DNA of 64,000 nt, from the NCBI RefSeq assembly GCF_018853465.1, contig NZ_JABBOU010000009.1:1-64000 (forward strand), in the 5' to 3' direction. The notes below the pieces were generated by a model. It worked only from the letters and a program-made list of their open reading frames with translations. It ran no database searches and was not told the DNA's origin. Both the position numbers and the translations under genes were made by a program. Below are positions 18,827 to 26,387 of the stretch, in pieces (positions within the stretch are counted from its first letter, which is position 1; the number at the start of each line of letters is the position of its first letter). The stretch comes from Acidithiobacillus montserratensis (GTDB lineage: Bacteria > Pseudomonadota > Gammaproteobacteria > Acidithiobacillales > Acidithiobacillaceae).

Positions 18827-20304
18827 CCTTGCACCTCTAACAACTGCGCCGCTTCATGTACCAGATGGGTCAATGGTGGGGGAAGATAAAAGCCAAAAAC
18901 CAGAACCGGGATGAAGGCAATGGCCATGGCCGCCAGGCTGCTGCGGGGAATTTTTATGGCAGGGGAGGGCTCATTCTGGGCCGTATCCGGTGTACCAAAG
19001 GCGATGCGCGTAGCCTGGTAGGCCAGGGCAATGAAGGCGATCACTATAAAGGCGGTCAGCAGGCCTGTGGGCAGATACTGACCGTTACTGTAGCCGGTAT
19101 CGAGAATTTCAAATTCCGACAGGAAAAGGGCAAAAGGCGGAGCGCCGGCAATAGCCAGGGTGCCGAGAATCAGCGCCCAGCCAACCGCCGGAGCACGGCT
19201 GATCAGCCCCCGCACCTTGGCAATTTCCTGGGTGCCAAAAATGATGCCGGCCAGGCCTGCCGCAAAAAAGCAGAAAGATTTGGTAAAGCCGTGGGCAAAC
19301 AGCTGATAGACGGTGCCCTGCTCATGAACGGCGGCGCCAATGCCGCAGGCAGTGAGGATAATGCCCATGTGTTCAATGGTGGAATAGGCGAACATTCTTT
19401 TGAAATCATGTACCTGTATCAGCATGAAGGCAGCGCTGCCGACGGTGATGAGTCCGGCAGTCATGTACCAGGCGGCCGGATCATGGATGCCCGGATTGAC
19501 CGCGAGTGCCGGGTAGATACGTAACAACATGTAGAGGGCTGCACTGGTTTCAACTCCGGATAATACGGCGCAGACCGAAGCGGGAGCCTGACTGTGGGCA
19601 TCAGGAAGCCAGGTGTGCATGGGGACCAGACCGGTTTTGGCACCAAAACCGATCAGCCATAATACAAAAGCCAGGAGCAGCAAAGGCGCCGACATATGGG
19701 GTGCGGCTTTCAGCAGGCCGTCCCAGGTGGGGGCCTGCCCGGCGGCATGGGTTCCATAGTACAGCATCAATACCCCGAGCAAGGCGATCATGGCCCCCAT
19801 ACTGGTCAGAGCCACATATTTCCAGGCGGCTTCCAGCGCTTCGGCCCGATCTTCATAAGCCACCAGAAATGCCGAAAAAACGGTGGTGAGCTCAATGGCA
19901 ATCCACATGAGGGCTAGATTGGCCACCAGAGGTACGGCGAGGATGACCAGGGCAAAAACATTCATCAGCGGAAAATACTGGCGGTAACGCGGTTCTGCGG
20001 CGTCTTTGGCCTGTTCCTGTTGGCGGGCCCACAGGTAACCGATGGCATAAAGGGAGGAAGTAAAGTAAACAAAGCTCACCGGCAGCAAATACAGGGCACC
20101 CAGAGCGTCCAGATAAAACAGGCCATCGCTCCCGCTCAAGGGACCATGGGCTTCTACCTGCCAGGCTGCGGAAATCGCCAATAGCAGGGTAATAAAAGCG
20201 GCGAGCACACTGAAATAAGGTGCGGAACGCCGGTTTGCCAGGGCGAGCAAAGCGCCGCACAGGGGCACAAGCAGAATAAGTGCTGGCAGCCATTCAGTGT
20301 TCAT
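18823..20304 (-). CDS. HyfF-like antiporter subunit of Ehr complex 1
   Basis: 493 aa, NuoN/NuoL-type membrane subunit with about 14 helices. Conserved Glu in MWIAIELTTVFSAFLV, Lys in GFGAKTGLVPMHTWLPDAHSQAP, and the region VHDFKRMFAYSTIEHMGI. These support a working ion channel half. It starts at ATG 20304, 11 nt inside the E gene end; the longer frame to 20373 lies in the E gene. Paralog of 27890-29359. Confidence 0.9.
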   Translation of the reverse strand: MNTEWLPALILLVPLCGALLALANRRSAPYFSVLAAFITLLLAISAAWQVEAHGPLSGSDGLFYLDALGALYLLPVSFVYFTSSLYAIGYLWARQQEQAKDAAEPRYRQYFPLMNVFALVILAVPLVANLALMWIAIELTTVFSAFLVAYEDRAEALEAAWKYVALTSMGAMIALLGVLMLYYGTHAAGQAPTWDGLLKAAPHMSAPLLLLAFVLWLIGFGAKTGLVPMHTWLPDAHSQAPASVCAVLSGVETSAALYMLLRIYPALAVNPGIHDPAAWYMTAGLITVGSAAFMLIQVHDFKRMFAYSTIEHMGIILTACGIGAAVHEQGTVYQLFAHGFTKSFCFFAAGLAGIIFGTQEIAKVRGLISRAPAVGWALILGTLAIAGAPPFALFLSEFEILDTGYSNGQYLPTGLLTAFIVIAFIALAYQATRIAFGTPDTAQNEPSPAIKIPRSSLAAMAIAFIPVLVFGFYLPPPLTHLVHEAAQLLEVQG

Positions 20305-20971
20305 GGAGCTTGTCCAGAGTGCCCACACGCGTGGAGCCGGTAACCCGGCGAATGCTGCGGATGAGTAGGCCAATCACCAGGGCGACAATGGGCACGTCCA
20401 CCGCAGCGGCTATTTCGGCAATGACGGTCAGATTATGAACAATGGCGATGGAACCAAAAAAAGCACCATTTTCCATGATCAGCAGACCCATCATCTGCGC
20501 CACGCTCTCGCGCCGCAAGGCCACAGTGAAGGCTCCCCAAAGGACCATGATCAACCCCGTGGGCAGATTGATGACGGCAAAGGGAACCCCATGCAATGTG
20601 GGTAAAACCGGGGCAACCGCAAACCAGCCGACCAGGGCAAAAACGGCGGCAACCAGGACCGAAGCAGGAATTCCCAGGGCCTGATCCACTTCGCGACGAC
20701 CATAGACTTCTTCTCCGGCAGCCCAGCGCAGTACCAGGGGAACGGCGATAACCTTGGTGACAAAAGTGATCAGGGCTACCCAAAGCAGGTTGACTGTATG
20801 CAAGGCATCGGCAAGCACCAGGGCGGAAAGTGTCAGGGCGATCGACTGGCCCATGAAAAAGCGCAGGGAGGCGAGCATCTGGCGGGAGACCATGACGCCC
20901 AGCCCAAATACCACAAATAGCGCTGCGACGGATCCGGCAATACTGAGCATGATCGGACTGACGGTGATCAT
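20294..20971 (-). CDS. HyfE-like subunit of Ehr complex 1
   Basis: 225 aa, about seven helices, with the HyfE-type C-terminal stretch MMGLLIMENGAFFGSIAIVHN (Glu in a helix next to Asn). HyfE combines a NuoK-like half with extra helices and lies in the membrane arm. The ATG at 20971 overlaps the C-gene stop (TGATG); the longer frame to 21241 is a read-through of the C gene in another frame. Confidence 0.85.
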   Translation of the reverse strand: MITVSPIMLSIAGSVAALFVVFGLGVMVSRQMLASLRFFMGQSIALTLSALVLADALHTVNLLWVALITFVTKVIAVPLVLRWAAGEEVYGRREVDQALGIPASVLVAAVFALVGWFAVAPVLPTLHGVPFAVINLPTGLIMVLWGAFTVALRRESVAQMMGLLIMENGAFFGSIAIVHNLTVIAEIAAAVDVPIVALVIGLLIRSIRRVTGSTRVGTLDKLHEH

Positions 20972-21933
20972 CAGGCAATTCCTGTCAGCCGGATGCTGAC
21001 TGCAAAGAGACAAATGATGAAAGCCACGGCGAGAAACTCGGAAATTCTGAACAGCCTTAGCTTCGCGAGGGTGGTTTCCACCAGGGCGAGAATGATGACA
21101 AAAGCCAGCAATTTGAGCAGAACCAGACCAACAGCTGCGAGAACAGCTGTCCACTGCGTGCTCTGCGCCAGCCCCCAGGGGGTCACCAGTACATTCACAA
21201 ACACCAGTGCCAGCACCATGAGTTTGTTGGCCCCACCCCATTTCATCAATGCCGCGCTGGTCCCGGAATACTCCAGCCCTTTGGAATGGCCGATCATGGC
21301 GATTTCTACTTTTCCTGCTGGACTGTCTACCGGAATACGGCCCTCATCGGCCAGTATCAGCAGGAAAAAAGCGAGAATGACCATAAAGTGGGCAGGCTGT
21401 AACATGCTGGCCCATGATGCCCCCCAGGTGGCAGTCACAAAATAAGGGATGGTGCTGTTGGCAACGTAAGACACGCTAAAAAACACCATGATGAAAACAG
21501 GTTCGGCGAGAAAACCCACCATGTGGGTCCGGCTGGCGCCGACGGCGGCATAAAGATTGCCTGTATCCATGCCGCCCAGGGCCACAAAAAAACCGGAAAT
21601 GGCCATCAGGAAACCCACAGCAACCATATCTCCCATAAAAGCAAAAAACAGGGGATAAGCCGTCAGAGCAGGTATCAGTAACACGACGAAAAGAGGCATC
21701 ACAAAAGCGACGATGGGGGCAAAGCGGAATACCCAGGTGGACTGTTCGGAAATGACTTCATCCTTGGCAAAAAGCTTCCAGATATCGCGATAAGTCTGCC
21801 AGACGCTGACGCCACTTTTTCCCTGGATGATTTCTTCCAGACGGTGCAGCACCCCTTCCACCAAGGGGGCAAACAAAAGAATGAAGCCCACTTGACAGAG
21901 ATTCAGCACCAGATGGGTCCAGAGCGTGCTCAT
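20971..21933 (-). CDS. HyfC/NuoH-like subunit of Ehr complex 1
   Basis: 320 aa, eight predicted helices. NuoH/HyfC features: LLFAPLVEGVLHRLEEIIQGKSG, YRDIWKLFAKDEV, DEGRIPVDSPAGKVEIAM and KGLEYSG, i.e. the acidic cytoplasmic loops that line the quinone/proton entry in complex I relatives. Joined to the preceding unknown gene by an ATGA overlap and to the E gene by TGATG. Confidence 0.9.
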   Translation of the reverse strand: MSTLWTHLVLNLCQVGFILLFAPLVEGVLHRLEEIIQGKSGVSVWQTYRDIWKLFAKDEVISEQSTWVFRFAPIVAFVMPLFVVLLIPALTAYPLFFAFMGDMVAVGFLMAISGFFVALGGMDTGNLYAAVGASRTHMVGFLAEPVFIMVFFSVSYVANSTIPYFVTATWGASWASMLQPAHFMVILAFFLLILADEGRIPVDSPAGKVEIAMIGHSKGLEYSGTSAALMKWGGANKLMVLALVFVNVLVTPWGLAQSTQWTAVLAAVGLVLLKLLAFVIILALVETTLAKLRLFRISEFLAVAFIICLFAVSIRLTGIA

Positions 21934-22421
21934 GACAGCCCTACTTTGTAACCCAGTGCGGCCAGCAGGTCACCAATACCCATCAACCCCAAAGCCCATT
22001 TCCAGCGTGCTCCCTGCACCCATTGACCCAGGGTGAGTCCTACGCCCAACGGGGCCGCAGCGCCCATAAAACTGCTGGCTGTGGCAATGCTGGCCATATC
22101 CTCAATAATATCTCTATAACTGCAGGGATGTTGATAGTGACCAATAAATTCGCAATCCGTTTTGACAGATTTCTGGAGAGAAGAATGTAAAATCATGGGC
22201 AGAACATGGGCTGTTCCACTGGCGCATATCCACAAATCTACACCAGACCGTGAGTATTCTTCGGCTTTTCGGGAAACTCGGGTGGCCAGCGCTTCTACCG
22301 ATTGCTTCAAAACTATGGGCTGTTTTGGGCGCAAATTCGGTACTGTAAAAGATTGCGATGATGACAAATTACCCTCCACATGCCAAACTTTAATTCGGTC
22401 AATGTAGAAGTCATCAGCCAC
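21930..22421 (-). CDS. Unknown protein heading Ehr operon 1
   Basis: 163 aa from a GTG at 22421. No family recognised. The first 110 residues are soluble with three cysteines (ICASG, TDCEF, HPCSY) and the last 55 are hydrophobic and Gly/Ala-rich, probably two membrane segments (MGAAAPLGVGLTLGQW; WALGLMGIGDLLAALGY). It lacks any counterpart in the second operon. Its stop overlaps the C-subunit ATG (ATGA), so it is translated together with the complex. The GTG has no good ribosome binding site; a TTG at 22367 has a strong GGAGGG 5 nt upstream, so the true start may be 18 residues later. Accessory or assembly role is a guess. Confidence 0.65.
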   Translation of the reverse strand: MADDFYIDRIKVWHVEGNLSSSQSFTVPNLRPKQPIVLKQSVEALATRVSRKAEEYSRSGVDLWICASGTAHVLPMILHSSLQKSVKTDCEFIGHYQHPCSYRDIIEDMASIATASSFMGAAAPLGVGLTLGQWVQGARWKWALGLMGIGDLLAALGYKVGLS

Positions 22422-22453
22422 AAAGGCGGTTATTTGGTGGACTTCATCACCAT
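22422..22453 (-). repeat. 32-bp leader block, copy 1 (Ehr operon 1)
   Basis: Identical at 27 of 32 positions to 31067-31098, including an uninterrupted 13-bp match (plus strand AAAGGCGGTTATT). Similarity continues weakly into the next 20 bases. In both copies the minus strand holds a 7-codon mini-ORF (here MVMKSTK) that ends just before the 13-bp core. The block lies directly after the predicted start of transcription. Confidence 0.6.
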
Positions 22454-22459
22454 CGATTA

Positions 22460-22488
22460 ATTATACAAAATTAAATCATTTCATTCAA
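22460..22488 (-). promoter_or_regulatory. Sigma70-type promoter of Ehr operon 1
   Basis: On the minus strand a -35 TTGAAT (22483-22488) and a perfect -10 TATAAT (22460-22465) are spaced by 17 nt. Transcription would start near 22453, at the edge of the 32-bp block shared with operon 2. Confidence 0.7.
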
Positions 22489-22527
22489 ATTTAATTCCCC
22501 AAATTATACTACAGTACATATTAAAAT

Positions 22528-22914
22528 TCACGATAATACGGACAGCTTTTCGGCCGCTGAAACCCTGACGGCATGTGCGGGGTGATGGCTGAGTTTCTCC
22601 AGTGCTTCGCGTTTTTCTGATCCGGACGGAAGACGTTCAATGGCATCCAGCACTGCCATACCCTGAACGACATCCACGGGATACTGGGCCGCACAATCGG
22701 CCAGAGGGCCCGCTGCTTCCGGACGCTTCTGGTTAGCCAGGCTGAGAATGGCGCCCATCCGTACTTCTGAATGGGGATTGCGTAGAGCCCAGATCAGTCG
22801 ATCAAAATAGGGCGTTTCCCGCTCCCAGCGTTCAATGTCACGGCCATATACCGGACAAGAGACGCTGCCGACGGGGATCTCGGCATAGCAGAGTGGGCAG
22901 TAGTGGTGGTTCAT
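22528..22914 (-). CDS. HEAT-repeat protein with degenerate zinc ribbon
   Basis: 128 aa. N-terminal CPLC then SCPVYG resembles a zinc ribbon, but the last Cys is Tyr (CPVYG where CPxCG is usual). The rest is helical repeats of HEAT type: NPHSEVRMGAILSLAN, YPVDVVQGMAVLDAIE and HPAHAVRVSAAEKL. Such proteins serve as docking scaffolds. Its ATG overlaps the DUF190 stop (ATGA), so it ends the crcB-DUF190 tail of Ehr operon 2. Function unknown. Confidence 0.7.
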   Translation of the reverse strand: MNHHYCPLCYAEIPVGSVSCPVYGRDIERWERETPYFDRLIWALRNPHSEVRMGAILSLANQKRPEAAGPLADCAAQYPVDVVQGMAVLDAIERLPSGSEKREALEKLSHHPAHAVRVSAAEKLSVLS

Positions 22915-23228
22915 GCGCAGCCGCAGTCGGCTTCCCAGCGTAAAATATGATTACCGGGAACCAGCTCCAGCAGGTGTGGCATGACCGCATCCACGGTTTC
23001 CGGCTCATCAAAAAACTCCAATACCAGAGGCAGATGGACGTTCAGGCGCAGGATATCATCAGCATGCACCACCCCCTTGCTGCCAAAACCGGCAATGCCG
23101 CGAAAGGCCGTCACGCCATGAACTTTGTACTGATCATGGAGCATGCGAAATATTTCCTCCATCAGATTGTGGCCGCCGTGTTTGTCGCCTTCTTTGATGT
23201 AAATTCGCACTACAGAAACGCTGGTCAT
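22911..23228 (-). CDS. DUF190 (PII-like) protein
   Basis: 105 aa with the DUF190 pattern: VVRIYIKEGDKHGGHNLMEEIFRMLHDQ, GVTAFRGIAGFGSKGVVHADDIL, LPLVLEFFD. The family has a PII-like ferredoxin fold and is commonly next to crcB, as here. AGGAG lies 8 nt before the ATG at 23228; the longer frame overlaps crcB. Likely a regulator or accessory factor of the fluoride exporter (inferred from context). It ends in an unusual GCGCA tail with two cysteines (DCGCA). Confidence 0.85.
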   Translation of the reverse strand: MTSVSVVRIYIKEGDKHGGHNLMEEIFRMLHDQYKVHGVTAFRGIAGFGSKGVVHADDILRLNVHLPLVLEFFDEPETVDAVMPHLLELVPGNHILRWEADCGCA

Positions 23229-23242
23229 GATTGTTACTCCTC

Positions 23243-23620
23243 TCAGATACTGCGGGATATCCAGGCACCGGCAAATGCCGCTGCCACACACAGGAATAGT
23301 GAAGCAAACATGTAAATCAGAGCCTTGACGGTATCGCCATTTTCGAACAGTACCAGGGTTTCCAGGGAAAATGTCGAGAAAGTGGTGTAGGCACCCAGAC
23401 CTCCGGTGAGCATGCCGGTACGCAATTCCGGACTGAGGGAAATGCGCTCCAGGGTTTCAAAAAACAAAAAACCCATGATGAAACAGCCCATGATGTTGAT
23501 GCTTAGTGTGGCCCAGGGAAAATCTCGTCCAAATACGGTTTGCACCAGCAAACTCTGACCATATCGAGCCCAGGCACCCAACACCGCAAATATGGCAATG
23601 AAGCCGAAGGTGGCAAACAT
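23243..23620 (-). CDS. crcB: CrcB/Fluc fluoride channel
   Basis: 125 aa, four helices. Seen: GAWARYGQSLL, TLSINIMGCFIMGF (the conserved Asn-x-x-Gly turn) and GGLGAYTTFSTFSLE, the Fluc signature. It acts as a dimer that lets fluoride leave the cytoplasm, important in acid where HF enters. AAGGAG 6 nt before ATG. Only 18 nt separate it from the hyfB-like stop, so it is in the Ehr 2 transcript; no space for a fluoride riboswitch exists directly upstream. Confidence 0.92.
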   Translation of the reverse strand: MFATFGFIAIFAVLGAWARYGQSLLVQTVFGRDFPWATLSINIMGCFIMGFLFFETLERISLSPELRTGMLTGGLGAYTTFSTFSLETLVLFENGDTVKALIYMFASLFLCVAAAFAGAWISRSI

Positions 23621-23638
23621 TTCTACTCCTTAACTGAA

Positions 23639-25597
23639 TTAAATATAAAAAACACTCGCAAAAATGATAATCAGCAATAATCCTATATAGGCAAGATAAG
23701 CATTCAAGGAACCATTTTGCAGAGCCAGTCCGATGCGGTCACTCAAAAACTGAATGAAACGAACAATTGGTCGAAATAACCAGGGGCCGAATACCGGTGC
23801 CTGGCTATAATCAAAGTGCAGTTCCCGCACAAAATAATTACGTTCCGTATGGCTTCTGCGGGTGTTGGTACTGGGACGATACACAAAGCTGTAAAATTCC
23901 CGCAAGGCATTGGAAAAAGCCAGGGCGGTCACTGCATTATTGGCCGGAATCTGCCGCAGACCATGTCCCCAAACCGGCACCCGTTTGCGGCCCTGACGGA
24001 GATGACTCCAGCCCAGCAGCGTCAGGGGAATGAGCGACAACAATAGGCCCATCAGCAGCAACAGCGGCGGGGAAATAAAGGCGAAATGGAAGCGCAGGGG
24101 AATCAGAATCGGCCCTTTCACCATGGCCTGCAGAGCGGCCGGTACGGCTGGCCAGTTGTCCTGGGCGAGGAAACCCAGCGTCCAGGGCAGGGCTGCGGCA
24201 TAGGCCAGCACCAGCAAACCGAGACCGAGAATCGGCCAGCGTCCGGAAACGGCTTGATGATTTTCCTCACGGCCCAGAAGGCCCAATCCAAACACTTTGA
24301 TCATGGTGGCCAGGGCGATGGCGGCAGTCAGTGCCAGGCCGGCACCACCCAGGGCCAAAGTGACCCGGGCAGCAGAGCTGCTCAGGTGAAAATCCTGGAA
24401 TACGGTCTGGAATAAATACCATTCACCGGCAAAACCGGCGGTGGGTGGCATGGCGGCCAGACTCATGGCGCCGAGCAGCGCACCGATACCCAGAGTCCAG
24501 GGAGCAAGTGCCAATAGCCGGCTTTGGGCAATGGCATAGCTTCCCCGGACTCCAGCAACCCGGTCCGCGCTGAGCATCATGCTGCCTTTGGCGAGACTGT
24601 GACCACCCAGATGGATGAGTCCTACGGTCCAGGCCAGGGTAGAGAGCATGGTGAGCCCATCCGCCCGGAACAGGGACGCCGCACCTAAGGCAACCACGGC
24701 GAGCCCGGCATTTTCAGCGGTGGAAAAAGCCAGCAGACGCCGCCAGTCTTCCTGTTGAAAGGCATATAAAATGGCGAGAATAGCGGTGATGGTTCCCAGG
24801 GCCACCAGTAAAATACCGGTGCCGGTCGCGCTGCTGCGCGGTAACCAGTCGAGCATGGCCCTCCCCAGAGCAAAATAGGCGACATTGAGCACAATACCTG
24901 ACAGCAAGGCTCCGGAAGCACCACTGCCGCTGCCATAAGCGCCGGGATACCACTCATAGAAGGGCAGGATGCCGAGCTTGGCGCCAAAGCCGATGATAAA
25001 GAGGATGGCAATACCGAAGGCGGCGGATCCATAGCCTGCCCATGTGCCCGCCCAGCTGGCAAAATCCGTGTTGTGGGCGCCGAGCAAAAGCAGGCACAGA
25101 AGCAGTGCGACAGCACCCACTTCCAGTAGCGCGAGCATATACAAATTGGCCTGGCCACTTTTTTCGTCTTGCTGCAAGCCGTCGGCCAGAAGCATGATCG
25201 CACCGCCGAAGCTTAGAAATTCCCAGGCGATCAAAAAAGCAATGCCTTCCTGCAGGCCGGCAATACCCAGACATCCCAGCAAGGCGAGACCTGCGCCGGA
25301 CATCCAGATGCCGGGATTTTTGGCGCGGCTTGGCGACAGAACAGCGGCTAGTGCGGCGAGCCCCCCCCAGAATATCAACCAGGCAGCCGCTGCTTGCAGG
25401 TGCCAGGTGACGGGAATGTCACCCAGTGACCAGAGCTGACCGGAGCTGTTTCCGGACGAAAGGCTGAGAACGCTGCCCGACAAGGTGGCCAGGGTGCCGA
25501 TAATGAGGGCAATGCGCGCGCTCTGAGCCAGTCGCAGCAGGCCCAGGACGATGGCCAGGACAAAAAATCCGGCTGCCAGCAGAAAACTATTCAGCAT
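23639..25597 (-). CDS. HyfB-like antiporter subunit of Ehr complex 2
   Basis: 652 aa, paralogous to 14392-16506 but divergent. NuoL-type helices with Glu in IAWEFLSFGGAIML, Lys in GFGAKLGILPFYEWYPGAYG and QQEDWRRLLAFSTAENAGLA. The usual VWLPxAH segment is altered to EWYPGAYGSGSGASGALLSG. The polar C-terminal part ends in one more helix (LAYIGLLLIIIFASVFYI). The ATG at 25597 lies 11 nt inside the end of the I gene. Confidence 0.87.
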   Translation of the reverse strand: MLNSFLLAAGFFVLAIVLGLLRLAQSARIALIIGTLATLSGSVLSLSSGNSSGQLWSLGDIPVTWHLQAAAAWLIFWGGLAALAAVLSPSRAKNPGIWMSGAGLALLGCLGIAGLQEGIAFLIAWEFLSFGGAIMLLADGLQQDEKSGQANLYMLALLEVGAVALLLCLLLLGAHNTDFASWAGTWAGYGSAAFGIAILFIIGFGAKLGILPFYEWYPGAYGSGSGASGALLSGIVLNVAYFALGRAMLDWLPRSSATGTGILLVALGTITAILAILYAFQQEDWRRLLAFSTAENAGLAVVALGAASLFRADGLTMLSTLAWTVGLIHLGGHSLAKGSMMLSADRVAGVRGSYAIAQSRLLALAPWTLGIGALLGAMSLAAMPPTAGFAGEWYLFQTVFQDFHLSSSAARVTLALGGAGLALTAAIALATMIKVFGLGLLGREENHQAVSGRWPILGLGLLVLAYAAALPWTLGFLAQDNWPAVPAALQAMVKGPILIPLRFHFAFISPPLLLLMGLLLSLIPLTLLGWSHLRQGRKRVPVWGHGLRQIPANNAVTALAFSNALREFYSFVYRPSTNTRRSHTERNYFVRELHFDYSQAPVFGPWLFRPIVRFIQFLSDRIGLALQNGSLNAYLAYIGLLLIIIFASVFYI

Positions 25598-26378
25598 ATT
25601 GGCCTCCGCTGACACGTTGGGGCATGCGCTCCAGCAACAGCAGTAGTGCATGGATCAGGGCGGCGGGATTGGGTGGACAGCCCGGCAGCCAGATGTCCAC
25701 AGGAAGAATTTTTTCCACGCCTGACCCCCCGGCATATCCGCCATCCATGGGCGCTCCCGAAACCGCACAAGTGCCGGTGGCGATCACGCTGCGGGGTTCG
25801 GGCATGGCTTCCCAGGTCGCCAGCAGCACGTCGTGCATGGGCGCCGTCACCGGACCCGTCACCATGAGCAGATCGGCGAAGCGTGGGGAAGGCGTAAAGA
25901 AAATTCCGAGACGATGCAAATTGTAAAAAGGATTGTCCAGGGCGCTGATTTCCGCTTCGCAGGCATTACAGGAGCCGGCGTCCACATGGCGAATATGCAG
26001 GCTGCGCCGCTGGCTGGACGCAATGCGTTTGCGCAGGTGTTCCGCCTCATGGCTTTCCAGGGCTGAAGACCAGGTCAGGTCACTGCGCTGGCGAACGCCA
26101 AAGGCCCAGTCATAAGAGCTCTGCATGGCGCCTTCGGGACATTCTTCCACGCAACGCTGACAGACAATGCAGCGTCCGTAATCAATGACCGGTTCAGCCT
26201 CTATCTGGTGAATGGCCTGGGTGGGGCAACTGTTGACACAGAGGTCGCAACCGCTGCGGCATTTATCGATATCCAGACGCGGCATACCGAGGACGCCCTG
26301 CTGTCCGTCGGAACCGCTGTGTGGCCAGCGGGTGGCGGCTTTGCCGGCTTTGAGTCCTGTCCAGGTCCATAGAGGCAT
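25587..26378 (-). CDS. HyfI/NuoB-like subunit of Ehr complex 2 with 2[4Fe-4S] ferredoxin domain
   Basis: 263 aa. N-terminal ferredoxin domain with two full motifs: Cys40/44/47/51 (CRSGCDLC then SCP; note CxxxC instead of CxxC at the first step) and Cys70/73/76/80 (CIVCQRCVEECP). The NuoB part keeps the proximal cluster cysteines in GSCNAC, ATGTC and LPGCPPNP. Electrons should pass ferredoxin-like clusters to the NuoB cluster, but the partner large subunit has no Ni/Fe site. AGGAG precedes the ATG; 9 nt after the G gene. Confidence 0.9.
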   Translation of the reverse strand: MPLWTWTGLKAGKAATRWPHSGSDGQQGVLGMPRLDIDKCRSGCDLCVNSCPTQAIHQIEAEPVIDYGRCIVCQRCVEECPEGAMQSSYDWAFGVRQRSDLTWSSALESHEAEHLRKRIASSQRRSLHIRHVDAGSCNACEAEISALDNPFYNLHRLGIFFTPSPRFADLLMVTGPVTAPMHDVLLATWEAMPEPRSVIATGTCAVSGAPMDGGYAGGSGVEKILPVDIWLPGCPPNPAALIHALLLLLERMPQRVSGGQYAE

Positions 26379-26387
26379 AATTTTCTC

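Noticed and set aside
23620-23640. Fluoride riboswitch before crcB
   Set aside because: Only 18 nt separate crcB from the preceding gene; no pseudoknot could fit outside coding sequence.
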